From positions 6,788,297 through 6,852,296 of the forward strand of contig OU452206.1 in NCBI GenBank assembly GCA_911728435.2: a stretch of DNA of 64,000 nucleotides, read 5' to 3'. Below, in pieces: positions 37,501 to 44,795 of this stretch (its first letter is position 1; each line of letters starts with the position of its first letter). The notes beneath the pieces are model-generated. The model did not search any database, was not told the DNA's origin, and saw only the letters and a list, made by a program, of their open reading frames with translations. This stretch comes from Apoderus coryli. Taxonomy: Eukaryota; Arthropoda; Insecta; Coleoptera; Attelabidae. The position numbers were made by a program, and so were the translations under genes.

Positions 37501-37555
37501 ATTGGAGAAGACTGATGGAAAAGATGATGAAAGTGTAACAAACTTAAATGTGTAA
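25344..37555 (+). CDS. SIAH/Seven-in-absentia-like E3 ubiquitin ligase (three exons, 308 aa)
   Basis: Exons 25344-25570, 31616-31920 and 37161-37555 join in frame (split codons Arg76 and Asp178). Introns are GTAGGT..TTTTAG and GTAAGT..TTACAG. Residues 18-53 form the RING (CPVC, CKNGHSICNQC, CPTCR), which recruits the E2. Residues 75-130 form the SIAH-type double zinc finger; C75, C82, H94, C98 and then C104/C105, C113, H125, H130 are present. The rest is the SINA/TRAF-like substrate-binding domain, with FFRLTWEM before intron 2 and WAVYYMGSKADAKKFSYKLE after it. An acidic Ser/Asp/Glu-rich tail follows residue 265 or so. Length is slightly above the usual 280. The protein is divergent from canonical SIAH1/sina, so it is probably a lineage paralogue. 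Expected role: cytosolic ubiquitination of bound substrates. The frame is intact. Confidence 0.88.
26458..27563. mobile_element. TIR element in intron 1 with about 200-bp inverted ends
   Basis: TA then CAGGGTGACATAGAAAAAAG on the left, and the inverse ending CTATGTCACCCTG then TA on the right. The TIRs match for about 200 bp, including CGGGTCCGCAAGG and TTTATCCATTTCTTGCGTC. An inner GATACGGGGTGTTG lies 111 bp from the left end (26569), with the inverse at 27452. The core contains a small nested element rather than an intact transposase. Length 1106 bp. Confidence 0.85.
26876..27369. mobile_element. Nested TIR element with mariner C-terminal remnant
   Basis: Inverted ends of about 55 bp, AGGGGTTTTTTATCATGC with AATATGATCTTAGTTTTGTG on the left and their reverse complement on the right (about 27312-27369). 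Just inside, the plus strand encodes RRRMEKFIEVQGQ, a stop, then FEHLL, the usual last residues of a Tc1/mariner transposase. It lies inside the 26458-27563 element and is thus probably the later insertion, although the precise nested junctions are uncertain. Confidence 0.6.
27564..28809. other. Intron 1 sequence without a recognised element
   Basis: No coding or repeat boundaries stand out, apart from a (TA)n run at about 27565-27580. Confidence 0.35.
28810..28933 (+). repeat. Dispersed repeat, left half (split by a mariner)
   Basis: GGTTATTATTGTTTGCTG, GATAAACAGA, AGAAGTAAGCTA and GATTTATAACAA recur in the same order at 54144-54260. The repeat resumes at 30879 after the mariner insertion. 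Confidence 0.75.
28934..30878 (-). mobile_element. Tc1/mariner element, full length but degenerate, in intron 1
   Basis: The left end GAAGGTGTTTCTAAAAT follows TA (28932-28933) and the right end CTCCAAAAACTCCTTG precedes TA (30879-30880). The TIRs share AATTGGGGACGTCTAATCATG-type phrases and the inner GATACAGGGTGTTAAACATG (CAGGGTG at 29045; right partner ending 30772). The 1945-bp element holds one minus-strand transposase. The pre-insertion sequence is recognisable because the flanks rejoin into a repeat that is uninterrupted at 54144-54365. This is the parental type of the MITE at 17470 and the foldback at 23811. Confidence 0.85.
29228..30291 (-). pseudogene. Tc1/mariner transposase, full length with frameshifts
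   Basis: The minus strand from ATG 30291 reads MQYTNSAYGDMLLTVGEYYG and SARAAIRYGEKFPPRHW (N-terminal HTH). A frameshift near 30165 leads to TERRLRETGTLQFKKSD, then the HTH region ISNSVVWRIAKEQQLYPYHY, IFTDKATFTRSEVFN (first catalytic Asp, with Lys where Glu is usual), HEHVWADENPHARK-like residues, and FPGNLTGEMYFNLL. A second frameshift near 29610 precedes DGAPPH, then WPARFPDLNPLDFIVWGQ, VKDKVYTVPVETVEQLQERI, and the end NNCIAK. It is close to complete but cannot make a full protein. The left TIR lies downstream of it. Confidence 0.85.
30879..31000 (+). repeat. Dispersed repeat, right half with GTGCGGAAAAGT motif
   Basis: Continues the repeat broken by the mariner: CAGTGCGGAAAAGTAACTTT, then AAGTGCAACTTTACG and CCGCACACTCGTAGGA. 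The matching uninterrupted copy is at about 54260-54357, where CAGTGCGGAAAAGTACG and CCGCACGCTCGTAGGA lie in the same order. Confidence 0.7.
31203..31584. mobile_element. MITE with GGTCGTTCCAACCGG ends in intron 1
   Basis: Left end GGGTCGTTCCAACCGGCAGTA, right end TACTACCGGTTGGAACGACC. The inverted end is about 20 bp, followed by a shared GTAACATTAC block. The core of about 380 bp has no recognised protein. It ends only 31 bp before exon 2, so it sits next to the splice acceptor. The terminal sequence differs from the CAGGGTG group and the superfamily is unknown. Confidence 0.75.
31616..31920 (+). CDS. SIAH-like gene, exon 2 (SIAH zinc finger, start of SINA domain)
   Basis: The acceptor TTTTAG|A supplies the last base of the Arg76 codon. 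The exon encodes residues 77-177: the SIAH-type zinc finger (GCSFINLGPEITSHEAHC, then CTWQGYLSKLKTHCVKKH) and the first SINA strands ending LTWEMDNAS. The donor CAG|GTAAGT is at 31921, leaving one base of codon 178. Confidence 0.88.
31921..32811. other. Intron 2, first part, with short mariner-like ends
   Basis: CAGGGTGTCCCATAACC at 32060 and CAGGGTGGTCATAAACTG at 32345 both follow TA and look like left termini of the mariner group. No convincing right partners of full length were found, and no transposase is readable. They may be truncated MITEs. Confidence 0.4.
32812..33136 (+). repeat. Repeat with hammerhead-like start, direct copy 1
   Basis: Begins ACAAAGCTGATGATGG and GAAACGTCG, then runs through TTTTTTCCGAAATTCTC and AACCGACATTGTAAC to CAAGATTCCAATGG. 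The same order of landmarks occurs at 35411-35747, and a partial inverted copy lies at 34926-35105. The right border reads GGACGCGGTG before TA, comparable to GTGCCACCCTG at 35747. Confidence 0.5.
32818..32847 (+). ncRNA. Hammerhead-like core motif
   Basis: CTGATGA at 32818-32824, then a helix II candidate GTTTT/AAAAC, then CGAAACGTC ending 32847. The core and palindromic ACGT match minimal hammerheads, but the flanks (AAAG and GTAG) do not pair as helix I. It is therefore only a resemblance or a decayed copy. Confidence 0.3.
33467..34195. mobile_element. Inverted-repeat element in intron 2 with mariner C-terminal remnant
   Basis: Arms 33467-33650 and 34012-34195 are inverted copies sharing CATCACGAACGGT, AAGTTTCATACAAAACTT, GAGCATGTACTGGCAGTA and TTTTTTAAATGGAACAC. 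The right end GCTAACCTTG precedes TA. The centre (33690-33900) has a further inverted pair around AACACACCAACAAAAC. On the minus strand at 33777-33812 it encodes RIDGMHFEHLL and a stop, the usual C-terminus of Tc1/mariner transposases. It is a non-autonomous derivative. Confidence 0.75.
34196..34925. other. Intron 2 spacer
   Basis: AT-rich, no recognised repeat. The 62-codon frame at 34624 has no known motif. Confidence 0.35.
34926..35105 (-). repeat. Inverted partial copy of the hammerhead-like repeat
   Basis: On the minus strand it begins ACAAAGTTGATGGTGG, followed by TATGAAACGTCGGATGCC, and ends with TCGGTTTTCGAGATC and CCAATGAACAGG. These phrases match 35411-35747 in inverted orientation, minus about 150 internal bases. 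Together with that copy it forms an inverted pair spanning 34926-35747. Confidence 0.6.
35411..35747 (+). repeat. Repeat with hammerhead-like start, direct copy 2
   Basis: Begins ACAAAGTTGATGATGG and GATGAAACGTCGGATGCC. It continues with TTTTTTCCGAATTTCTCC, AACTGTAAATTGATCGAC, ATAACCGATCATATG and TTCGGTTTTCAAGATC, and ends GTGCCACCCTG before TA. It is a sister copy of 32812-33136 and an inverted partner of 34926-35105. The hammerhead-like core here has TTGATGA in place of CTGATGA, which would abolish the canonical core. Confidence 0.6.
35748..37160. other. Intron 2, last part
   Basis: No element recognised. Overlapping frames on opposite strands at 36217-36459 lack known motifs and have no clear splice context, so they are not called as exons. 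Confidence 0.4.
37161..37555 (+). CDS. SIAH-like gene, exon 3 (end of SINA domain and acidic tail)
   Basis: The acceptor TTTACAG|AC completes the Asp178 codon, then LTRWAVYYMGSKADAKKFSY aligns with the sina motif around FF.IVQLIGTRKQAENF.Y. The exon ends with the core strand NGDLNYTLNVYRSSY and a tail rich in Ser, Asp and Glu (DSSDSDIERV, KTDGKDDES). Stop TAA at 37553-37555. The frame fits exon 2 with no intermediate exon needed. Confidence 0.88.
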
Positions 37556-37661
37556 TGTGTAATTTCGTCTCTTAATTTTATTGTATACATTTTAAATATT
37601 ACGTTTTTGAATTTGTAAATAATTTTAATGACTGTCTCATTGTTAAAATCAAAAATTAAAG

Positions 37662-37667
37662 AATAAA
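37662..37667 (+). terminator. Polyadenylation signal candidate for the SIAH-like gene
   Basis: AATAAA 107 bp after the stop codon. Another AATAAA lies at 38066-38071 and could serve a longer 3' UTR. The choice cannot be made from sequence alone. Confidence 0.45.
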
Positions 37668-38218
37668 TTAGTATAGTACAGATAAAGGTATTGTAGTTTT
37701 CATAGACATTTGGATTGTACCTACATGCTAAGATATTTCAGGTTTTACTTAGATATTCGATGTATTATTTAAAGCTTTTTTATAATATAAACATTATTTT
37801 TATATACTGAATTTAGTCACTAGTATAAGCAAAAATATGTTTTTTATGTTTAATTTAAATTTATTAATTGTTTGACAAGTTTTCATGTGTATGTATAAGG
37901 AATAATTTAGTGTAAAAATTCATGTAAAGTATAGGTTATGTTTTTATCCTAACTTTATAAACCTGACGCTTAGTGTAAGAGTGTAATTATTATGCAGTAA
38001 TGATCGCAACTATTTTAGTTTCCTAAGGAACATCAGTATTGTATTTTTAATTATTTGAAGCACGAAATAAATTTTAATAAATAATTTTGATTTCTATTCA
38101 TATTGTGTCAGTATCACAACTATTATCATTTTTTCGGTGAATATTTTAATTTTTAAAATAAATAACTAACTAAAACTCTTAGTCATGTCCACAATTATTA
38201 TTTAAAATGTTAAAAATT

Positions 38219-38300
38219 TGAAATAAAGAAGGATATATCCATTTTGAGGTCCCTTGAGACGACCAGATGGAAGTCTGTCTGTCTGTCTGTCTGTCAATAG
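38219..38300 (-). repeat. Dispersed repeat, copy 3 of 3, with (GTCT)n
   Basis: GGATATATCCATTTTGAGG, CTTGAGACGA and CCAGATGGAA match the 9781 repeat in inverted orientation. A 23-bp (GTCT)n run at 38273-38295 follows, where copy 1 has a degenerate version. Just after it, CCTTCTTTAGACAAGCCATG (about 38328-38347) recurs inverted near 41785-41806. Confidence 0.6.
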
Positions 38301-39050
38301 GTGACCTTGTACTGATTACTACCACAGCCTTCTTTAGACAAGCCATGAAGAAGTAAATTTGGCAAAGTCGAATCCAAGTCGATTGTGTGTTTGGGGTAGA
38401 ATTGTACAGAATAGCAGGTCTATAGGATTAATTTTAGCACTTTTTTGAATGAATTGCCGTTTATTTACAAGTATTAATTCATTTTATATGCTAAAGTTTG
38501 GCAACTCCTGCTTCCATATATCCCAAAACAAAAATACCTAATAAAATATATGGGATTGTGGAAGAAAAGTGCGTCCAGGAGTTACATGGTGCATCATTAA
38601 TTCCTGAGAATTGGTAAGTCAAACTTTCCATTTTATACTTTCATTGCATAATACAGTCCACTTTACGCCAATTACGGCACAAAATATATCGTCTTAATTT
38701 TGTGTAAGTTACAATACCGAATATAATGTTAGTTGATAAAATAAAGAAATTTGTTTGGATTCTTTGATTAATACGGGATCCATATAGGGATACTAATTGA
38801 TTAGGTATATTTTTGTGTCGTGAACAGCCTTTTTTTTATAAAACTAGTAGTGATAAGTGTGTATAAATATATCGTCTAATGATGATTTTCTGTAAGGTAC
38901 AACATCGGATAAGCTGTTTGTTAATAAAATAAAGTGATAGGGTGGTGATGCGGTGGAACTGCCATTTAACGACGATTTGTATGTATATTTAAGAATTATT
39001 ATTATTAATAAATAAATTCAGCTGGATTTTTAGGTAAGTACCTGATTTTT
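38301..39050. other. Spacer, no gene recognised
   Basis: A short exon-like reading at about 38545-38612 (VEEKCVQELHGAS followed by a GTAAGT donor) was considered, but there is no acceptor or partner exon. No gene is called. Confidence 0.35.
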
Positions 39051-40563
39051 GAAGTGAATACTTCTTTGGCTGCATGAGAGTGCTTTTTCAGGGCCGCGTC
39101 ACGACACGATTTATAAAATTTTCGTCCCACATATAACCAATATGAGGGGGAGAGAGAGAGAGACTATATCCTATACCATAGAACAACTAAGGGAGAGAAT
39201 AATATCTCTGTCTTGCCGCCTTTGATCTCATTCATCCTGTGGCGCCATGTTGTAAGAGTAGAAAACAGGGTCGTATTTAAATTTTGTTGCAATAATTGTG
39301 CAGGTCGGTACTTAAGGTGTTTGAGATGCTTACAGTATGGATTGAGTGCATGGAATACTTTAGGTTATGACGGTAATTATAATAGAGAAATCTCCTAACT
39401 AGTGGGTTTGCCAGAACTTACTACTTCTAATACTATGATAATCTTCAGCAAAAAATCTCCTACTACGAATTAAAAAAATATTTTAAACTATTGGGGTTAG
39501 GCGTGTATATAATTACTGCTATTATCGGGATATTTTACCTGCTATTGTAAGAACTCTTTTGTATTTATCATTAGTAGGAACATAGGTAGGTGCAATGCAG
39601 GTGTGCATCAAGGGGTGAACAGAAGCTAAAAAACCTATATTTTTCTATAACGTTTTTATTATAGTAAGTTTATTTTTGTTGGACACTAATTTTTAGCGTA
39701 TAAAATAAACTTATTCTGAAATACAAACTTACGATATAAGTGTAGGAAATTCTGAACATGGGTGTACATATGCAATATCTTTACTAAGACAAATATAACT
39801 TCCAAATAAGATGTATATAAAACAAAATCAGGATCTGGCATCATTAACCTACCAAAATTGCTTAATGCTGTCTTCAAAATGAGCAGCACACAATCTGTAG
39901 CTACTCAAATTTTTACTAGCTCTAAGATCTTCACGGCCCGAACCAACCATTCAAATTTCAGCCCTATAGAACATAAAACACTGGGTATTATACCATAAAA
40001 TGCAACTACGCATAATATAAGATTACAGGAGGAACTCTAGTTCATAAATAAGACAATATACCACATAACTATAAAAATACAATACAATAAGTTAATCGAA
40101 ACAAAACTTATTTTGCTTAATCTTTTGGAAACGTGAAAAACGACAAGTTACAGTTATAACTCTTGTTCGCACAGCCTTTCGCTGAACACACTACTCCACA
40201 CTTAGGTTTATTCATGTTAACGTAAAAACGGTAAGAATGTAAATTTCGCAATCACACAATATCTCACTTGCAACCAAAAATCTCAGATTAACGCTGCCAC
40301 TGAATATCCGTTCGCTCGCAACGCTAAAATAAACTAAATCGCGTGTGGCGCCTCTGTCTAAACTCAGTACGTCATCGAATCCCTCTGCGCGAATGAGATG
40401 CGCAAACTAGCCGCGCCCACCAGACTTTATATTCTCTCCCTTAGTTGCTCTCTGACCATACACTATTATGTATATAGCGGCTTAACGTTGCCTATCCTTC
40501 GGTTGTCCCTTTTGTACCGTCATTCGTATTCCCGTCCTCTCTCGTGGAAGAAGTATTCACTTC
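39051..40563. mobile_element. TIR element with GAAGTGAATACTTC ends
   Basis: The left end GAAGTGAATACTTCTT is matched by AAGAAGTATTCACTTC at the right end. Imperfect inverted homology continues inward, with AACTAAGGGAGAGAATA (39185) against its complement near 40425-40441, and a shared CTCATTC block. Length 1513 bp. A (GA)n run lies at about 39147-39162. The interior has no transposase and the target duplication is unclear. It is an unclassified non-autonomous DNA element. Confidence 0.55.
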
Positions 40564-42868
40564 TATCACGTGTACTGTGCTGCACGCGTAGTTTTTTTTT
40601 ATTTCTGATTATTCATTCTTAGTCGATTTTAACATGCCTTCAACGTGCTGTATAGCTAGAGCTCTATTCTCGAGTTCAATAGAAGGGAGATACGATGGTT
40701 CACATCCTATGATTGTTCTCTTGAGAACTTGCTATTGTATTCTCGATAAGAAGTTGATCGTGGAAGATTCTAGGCACTATTGCCACATTTAACCTTTTTT
40801 TATGCGACTTTCCTGATTTTAGGCACAATAGTTGTTGTTGTTGATATTTCAAAATTGTCAAATTTATTATAATAAATAACCATCTTTTTTTTTGTCCCAG
40901 TGGTAATATTATTAGTAATTTTAATTGCTTATAATAAAATTGGAAACCGTAGTCACTGGTGACACTGTAGATAGGAAAAGCACCAGCAAAAAACGTGAAA
41001 AAATCTATCTTAGTTGAATTTCTACAAAATTATATAGCAATGTTAGCATAAATAATTCAAAATAACAAGCATAATCCCCAAATACTGTCATCTGCGCATG
41101 TTTCTCTCGATATGATATCGCTTCTCGCACTATGGACCCAAGACAAAGCGTTCTCCTATAATAGTTGATAAAGTGAACATTTCAAGAATAGGTAAATTGC
41201 GTTGTTCTCTCCAAATACATCACCCGTTCTCATGAAATGATCTTGCTCTCAAGTCGAGAATAGACCCCTGGATGTAAATCCAATTATAATAGCGCCTTAA
41301 AACAGGAGCAAAATAGCAAACTAATAACAGTTTCTCTATGTCCCAAAGATGATAATTTAAAACACAAATGGTTACAGGCTATTCCTACATCTAATTTAAC
41401 CAGTCAAAGACCGCGGTAGTTTGTTGTAAACACTTTCCATAGATCCTAATTATATGGTGGGAACTTTAATTGTAATGTTTTTTTTCCGAATTTGCCTAAA
41501 TATTTGTCAAAAAGCGTCCCAACCCTTAGAAAATTAGTCCAAAGAAAAAAAAATAAGTAGATATTCATAAAGTCCGATTTAATTGTAATTTTAGAGGAAC
41601 TTCTTTTAAATATAGGTAAAAATAGTATTTTTAATAACTGGAATATTAAAACAAATTATAATTCTATGTTACAAAATACGATTACAAAATAGTTTACAAA
41701 TATTTTCGTTGCGACCGCTCACCGGCCGAGTATGTACAGTACTGGTTTAGTATTCGTATTGCGGTGTTGCCATTATCTGTTCATGGCTTGTCTAAAGAAG
41801 GTGGTTACTACATGTCTACTGAAACACCAATAACTTTATTTTCTTACGAGTTTGTAAAAATTTACAGGTGAATCTGTAACTTGTAACTTTCGTGAAACAA
41901 GTCACAGCTTGCTATAACCTCCCTAATACCTTTCAATGCTGTAGTTTACTTACAGAGACATCTGTATGCCGTCTGTTTTAGTCTCATTTACATATCAAAA
42001 ACCATACATTTCTTACTGCCACTGCTTCAAAACTTTTGGCAAACAATATTCTTATCCGTACAACACGAACGACAGAAAAGTTTATTGGAGAAAATTCAAA
42101 AACTAATATTGAAAAGCAGATAATGCAAATTTCCCCGGGCTTAAAGTCGTAAACAAAATCGAACGCCAACCGCAAGATTAAGATACAAATTGCACAATGA
42201 AATTTATCCAATTTAAGAGTTTTAATGAATGTTGGTGAAAGGATTTAAGTATAATAGAGAGTTTACCAGCGGATAGAACGAGTGGGTCCAATGCCAAGAT
42301 ACAAAACGCTCTATTTGAATATTTGGCCATTAGCTAAAGCTTTTTCTCAATAACGTGTTGGCTTTTATTACTAATCTAAATATAACTAGTCGCGAAATAC
42401 CAAAATATAAAGCCCTAATAATAATTTCGCGCCACAAAAAACTATTGCTAATTATCATAATATAAACCCTATATTATTTTCACTTAATATTTGTTTAAAT
42501 AATTACAGGTAAACACAAGAGTTTCCAATTTTAACTGGTACGTTGCTGGTGCTCATATAAATAGAAATACGCTAATTAACTAAATGCAATATGCAGATCT
42601 TTTAGTAGAGTACACTTACCTATATAAATTTTAAGCCCTAGTTCGCCATTTAAAAGAAAATCCATAGTCTCTTCAAACTTAGTAAAATACAGATTCCCTA
42701 TGCAGTTTTGTTCTATACAACGTCCGCAAAAAATTGCATCAAATGGATTACGATTCTGTGAGACAAAACAAGACTTAATTGACTTGTTCAACAAGCCAGT
42801 TTCTAATATAAGCGTCCCGCTAAGGGAGTATCGACGCATATATTTCTAAATATCTAAAACAGGTATAC
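40564..42868. other. Non-coding stretch of 2.3 kb
   Basis: No gene recognised. Weak inverted similarity between about 40655 and 41260 (CTATTCTCGA on both sides) might be an old MITE. Frames on both strands at 41984-42211 and 42576-42839 lack known domains. Confidence 0.35.
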
Positions 42869-43105
42869 TCACGAGGACTGTGGCAAAATGCAAAACTAAA
42901 CAATCCTCTTGAAGTACTGCCAATGACACAAGCAGATTTTTATGCCTCTGGAGATATTCTAAGAAATATCAACAAAAAACATACAACAGACTCAAAAGAA
43001 AACGTAAATTTCAGAAAAGTACGAAGCTTTTGATTTGACGTATAGCATCCCTATACAATGTTTATGAAACATTACCTGAATGAATCATTCAAGCCAGTAA
43101 ATATT
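42869..43105 (+). pseudogene. Protein-coding remnant of unknown family, frameshifted
   Basis: After a possible acceptor (AAAACAG) the frame reads VYSRGLWQNAKLNNPLEVLP, MTQADFYASGDILRNINKK and KENVNFRKVRSF before a TGA near 43033. In another frame it resumes as PYTMFMKHYLNESFKPVNID until about 43105. The composition looks like real protein, and the two pieces read as one domain after a frameshift. I do not recognise the family. It may be part of a dispersed transposon-associated protein. The LINE begins right after it. Confidence 0.4.
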
Positions 43106-43239
43106 GATTGATTAGTTTATTTGAGTAACCGTAGCGATCGGACGTATATTTACAAGTTTGATTGTTCCGTTTGAATTTTATATTTTTAAAATAACTTAAG
43201 TATAAGTTGCTGTATATGATATTAAATAGTGAATAAATC

Positions 43240-44745
43240 ATGAACGATGATAGTGAAAAAGAAGGTACTGATAAGAGTGATAAGACAGTTAAAAAGATAA
43301 CGCAACAAAGAGTAAGAAGTATTTCATTAACATCGAACAATGAACAAGCAAAAAATAAAAATCCGAAAACCAATTTGATTGGAGAGCCTTCTAAACAGGG
43401 TGAAACAACACAAAGGGAATTTTATGATATATTTTTCAAGCCGAAATTGTCAATTACAAGAACGCCACCCAGCAGTTCAAAACAAGAGACTTCAATGGTG
43501 CATCAAGAAAGAAGCGGTGGAATTAAAAGAACGATACCTAGCCCTGAAACACTGGAACTTCCGCAAGCAAAAAAGCCACAGCAACTGCAAACTAATCCAT
43601 CTTTGGACCAACAGCATATTAATCCTTTGGAAATAAACAGAGACAGAAGGCCAGGAATAAAAGTTGAAAGCTTAATTGTCGAATTTTATGAGCACATTCA
43701 GAATATCCAGGGAATAGTAGATGAAGTAACTAACATCGATAAAAAATTGCATGCTGCAAAATCATTAATCAGCATTCAGAAAACTTTTACGCTTTTAATA
43801 AATCAAATGAACGAATCAGAAAAAGAAAACATTACTTTGAAATATGGAATAAATAAGGACAAAACTTCACTCAATGATCCCAATAACGTAGACCCAAAGA
43901 AGACATTTGCAAAAGCCGTAACGCAGCCAACCACAAAAGTAAAATCTCAACAGCAGCCCTTATGGAAAACTCCAGAAAAAAATGAAAAGTTTGAAACCAT
44001 GATCAAAATCGACAATGTTACAGATCCTAAGGCGATAAAAAAGAAAATCAGGGAAGAGATTAATCCTAACGATATTGGCGGTGGATTAAAAAGCATCCGA
44101 GAATTGAAAAGCGGGGCTTTAGTTGTAGAAAGTCATAACAAAAGCCAACATGATAAATTAACAAATATTTTGAAGAGTAAAACAGAAGTTAAAGTAGTGG
44201 ATCTAGTAACTAACGAACCAATGTTTATGCTTAGTGGAATCGAAAAAGGGTTTTCAGATGAGTTCTTTATTAATGAACTAATCAGACTGAATCCTGAAAT
44301 AGAAGATGATCTGGGTTACCAAATCAAGGATAAAATGAAGGTTGTAGTAAAAAAGACTTGTCGTAATATACAAAAAGAAAACTGGATCTTGCAAGCAAAA
44401 CCGGAGGTTGCCAAATACTTTCTCAAAAAGGGACTGGTCAATTTTGATCTGCTTAAGGTGTATGTTAGAGAACATTTTAATGTTGCAATCTGTTTCAAAT
44501 GTAGCATGTTTGGACATGTGGCAAAATATTGCAAAGAACAAGAATGCTGTCACAAATGTGCTAGCCAACATCCAGCCAAAGACTGTCAAGTGGATAATGT
44601 GGAATACTATAAATGTCCAAATTGTGTAAAAATGCGGTATAGTGATATCAAACACTCAGCCCGAAGCTTTCTTTGTCCTGTTTTCCAAATGAAAATAGAA
44701 AAATACAAGGCACACACCAAATATAATGAACAGTCTTTTTTATAA
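43240..44745 (+). CDS. LINE ORF1: Gag-like nucleic-acid-binding protein with zinc knuckles (501 aa)
   Basis: Starts at the first ATG after the presumed 5' UTR. The N-terminal half is lysine-, serine- and glutamine-rich and looks disordered. The middle (residues 240-380 or so) has the fold-like pattern of LINE Gag RNA-binding regions. At residues 418-431 is a CCHC knuckle CFKCSMFGHVAKYC, then CCHKCASQHPAKDC, then a third Cys/His cluster (YKCPNC with a later H and C). Such proteins bind the element RNA and escort it to chromatin. The stop lies 50 bp before ORF2, so ORF2 is probably reached by reinitiation or a related mechanism. No internal stops. Confidence 0.9.
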   Translation: MNDDSEKEGTDKSDKTVKKITQQRVRSISLTSNNEQAKNKNPKTNLIGEPSKQGETTQREFYDIFFKPKLSITRTPPSSSKQETSMVHQERSGGIKRTIPSPETLELPQAKKPQQLQTNPSLDQQHINPLEINRDRRPGIKVESLIVEFYEHIQNIQGIVDEVTNIDKKLHAAKSLISIQKTFTLLINQMNESEKENITLKYGINKDKTSLNDPNNVDPKKTFAKAVTQPTTKVKSQQQPLWKTPEKNEKFETMIKIDNVTDPKAIKKKIREEINPNDIGGGLKSIRELKSGALVVESHNKSQHDKLTNILKSKTEVKVVDLVTNEPMFMLSGIEKGFSDEFFINELIRLNPEIEDDLGYQIKDKMKVVVKKTCRNIQKENWILQAKPEVAKYFLKKGLVNFDLLKVYVREHFNVAICFKCSMFGHVAKYCKEQECCHKCASQHPAKDCQVDNVEYYKCPNCVKMRYSDIKHSARSFLCPVFQMKIEKYKAHTKYNEQSFL

Positions 44746-44795
44746 ACAACAGTGCAAATGAAACAAATCTTACCAGACCGTTTTCTACTAGCGAA

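Noticed and set aside
38545..38615. Exon-like reading followed by GTAAGT
   Set aside because: No acceptor or neighbouring exon found; too short to call.
40655..41275. MITE with CTATTCTCGA ends
   Set aside because: Inverted similarity is short and patchy; not separable from chance by eye.
44278..44655. 125-codon minus-strand frame
   Set aside because: Shadow of LINE ORF1, which has zinc knuckles in the plus frame.
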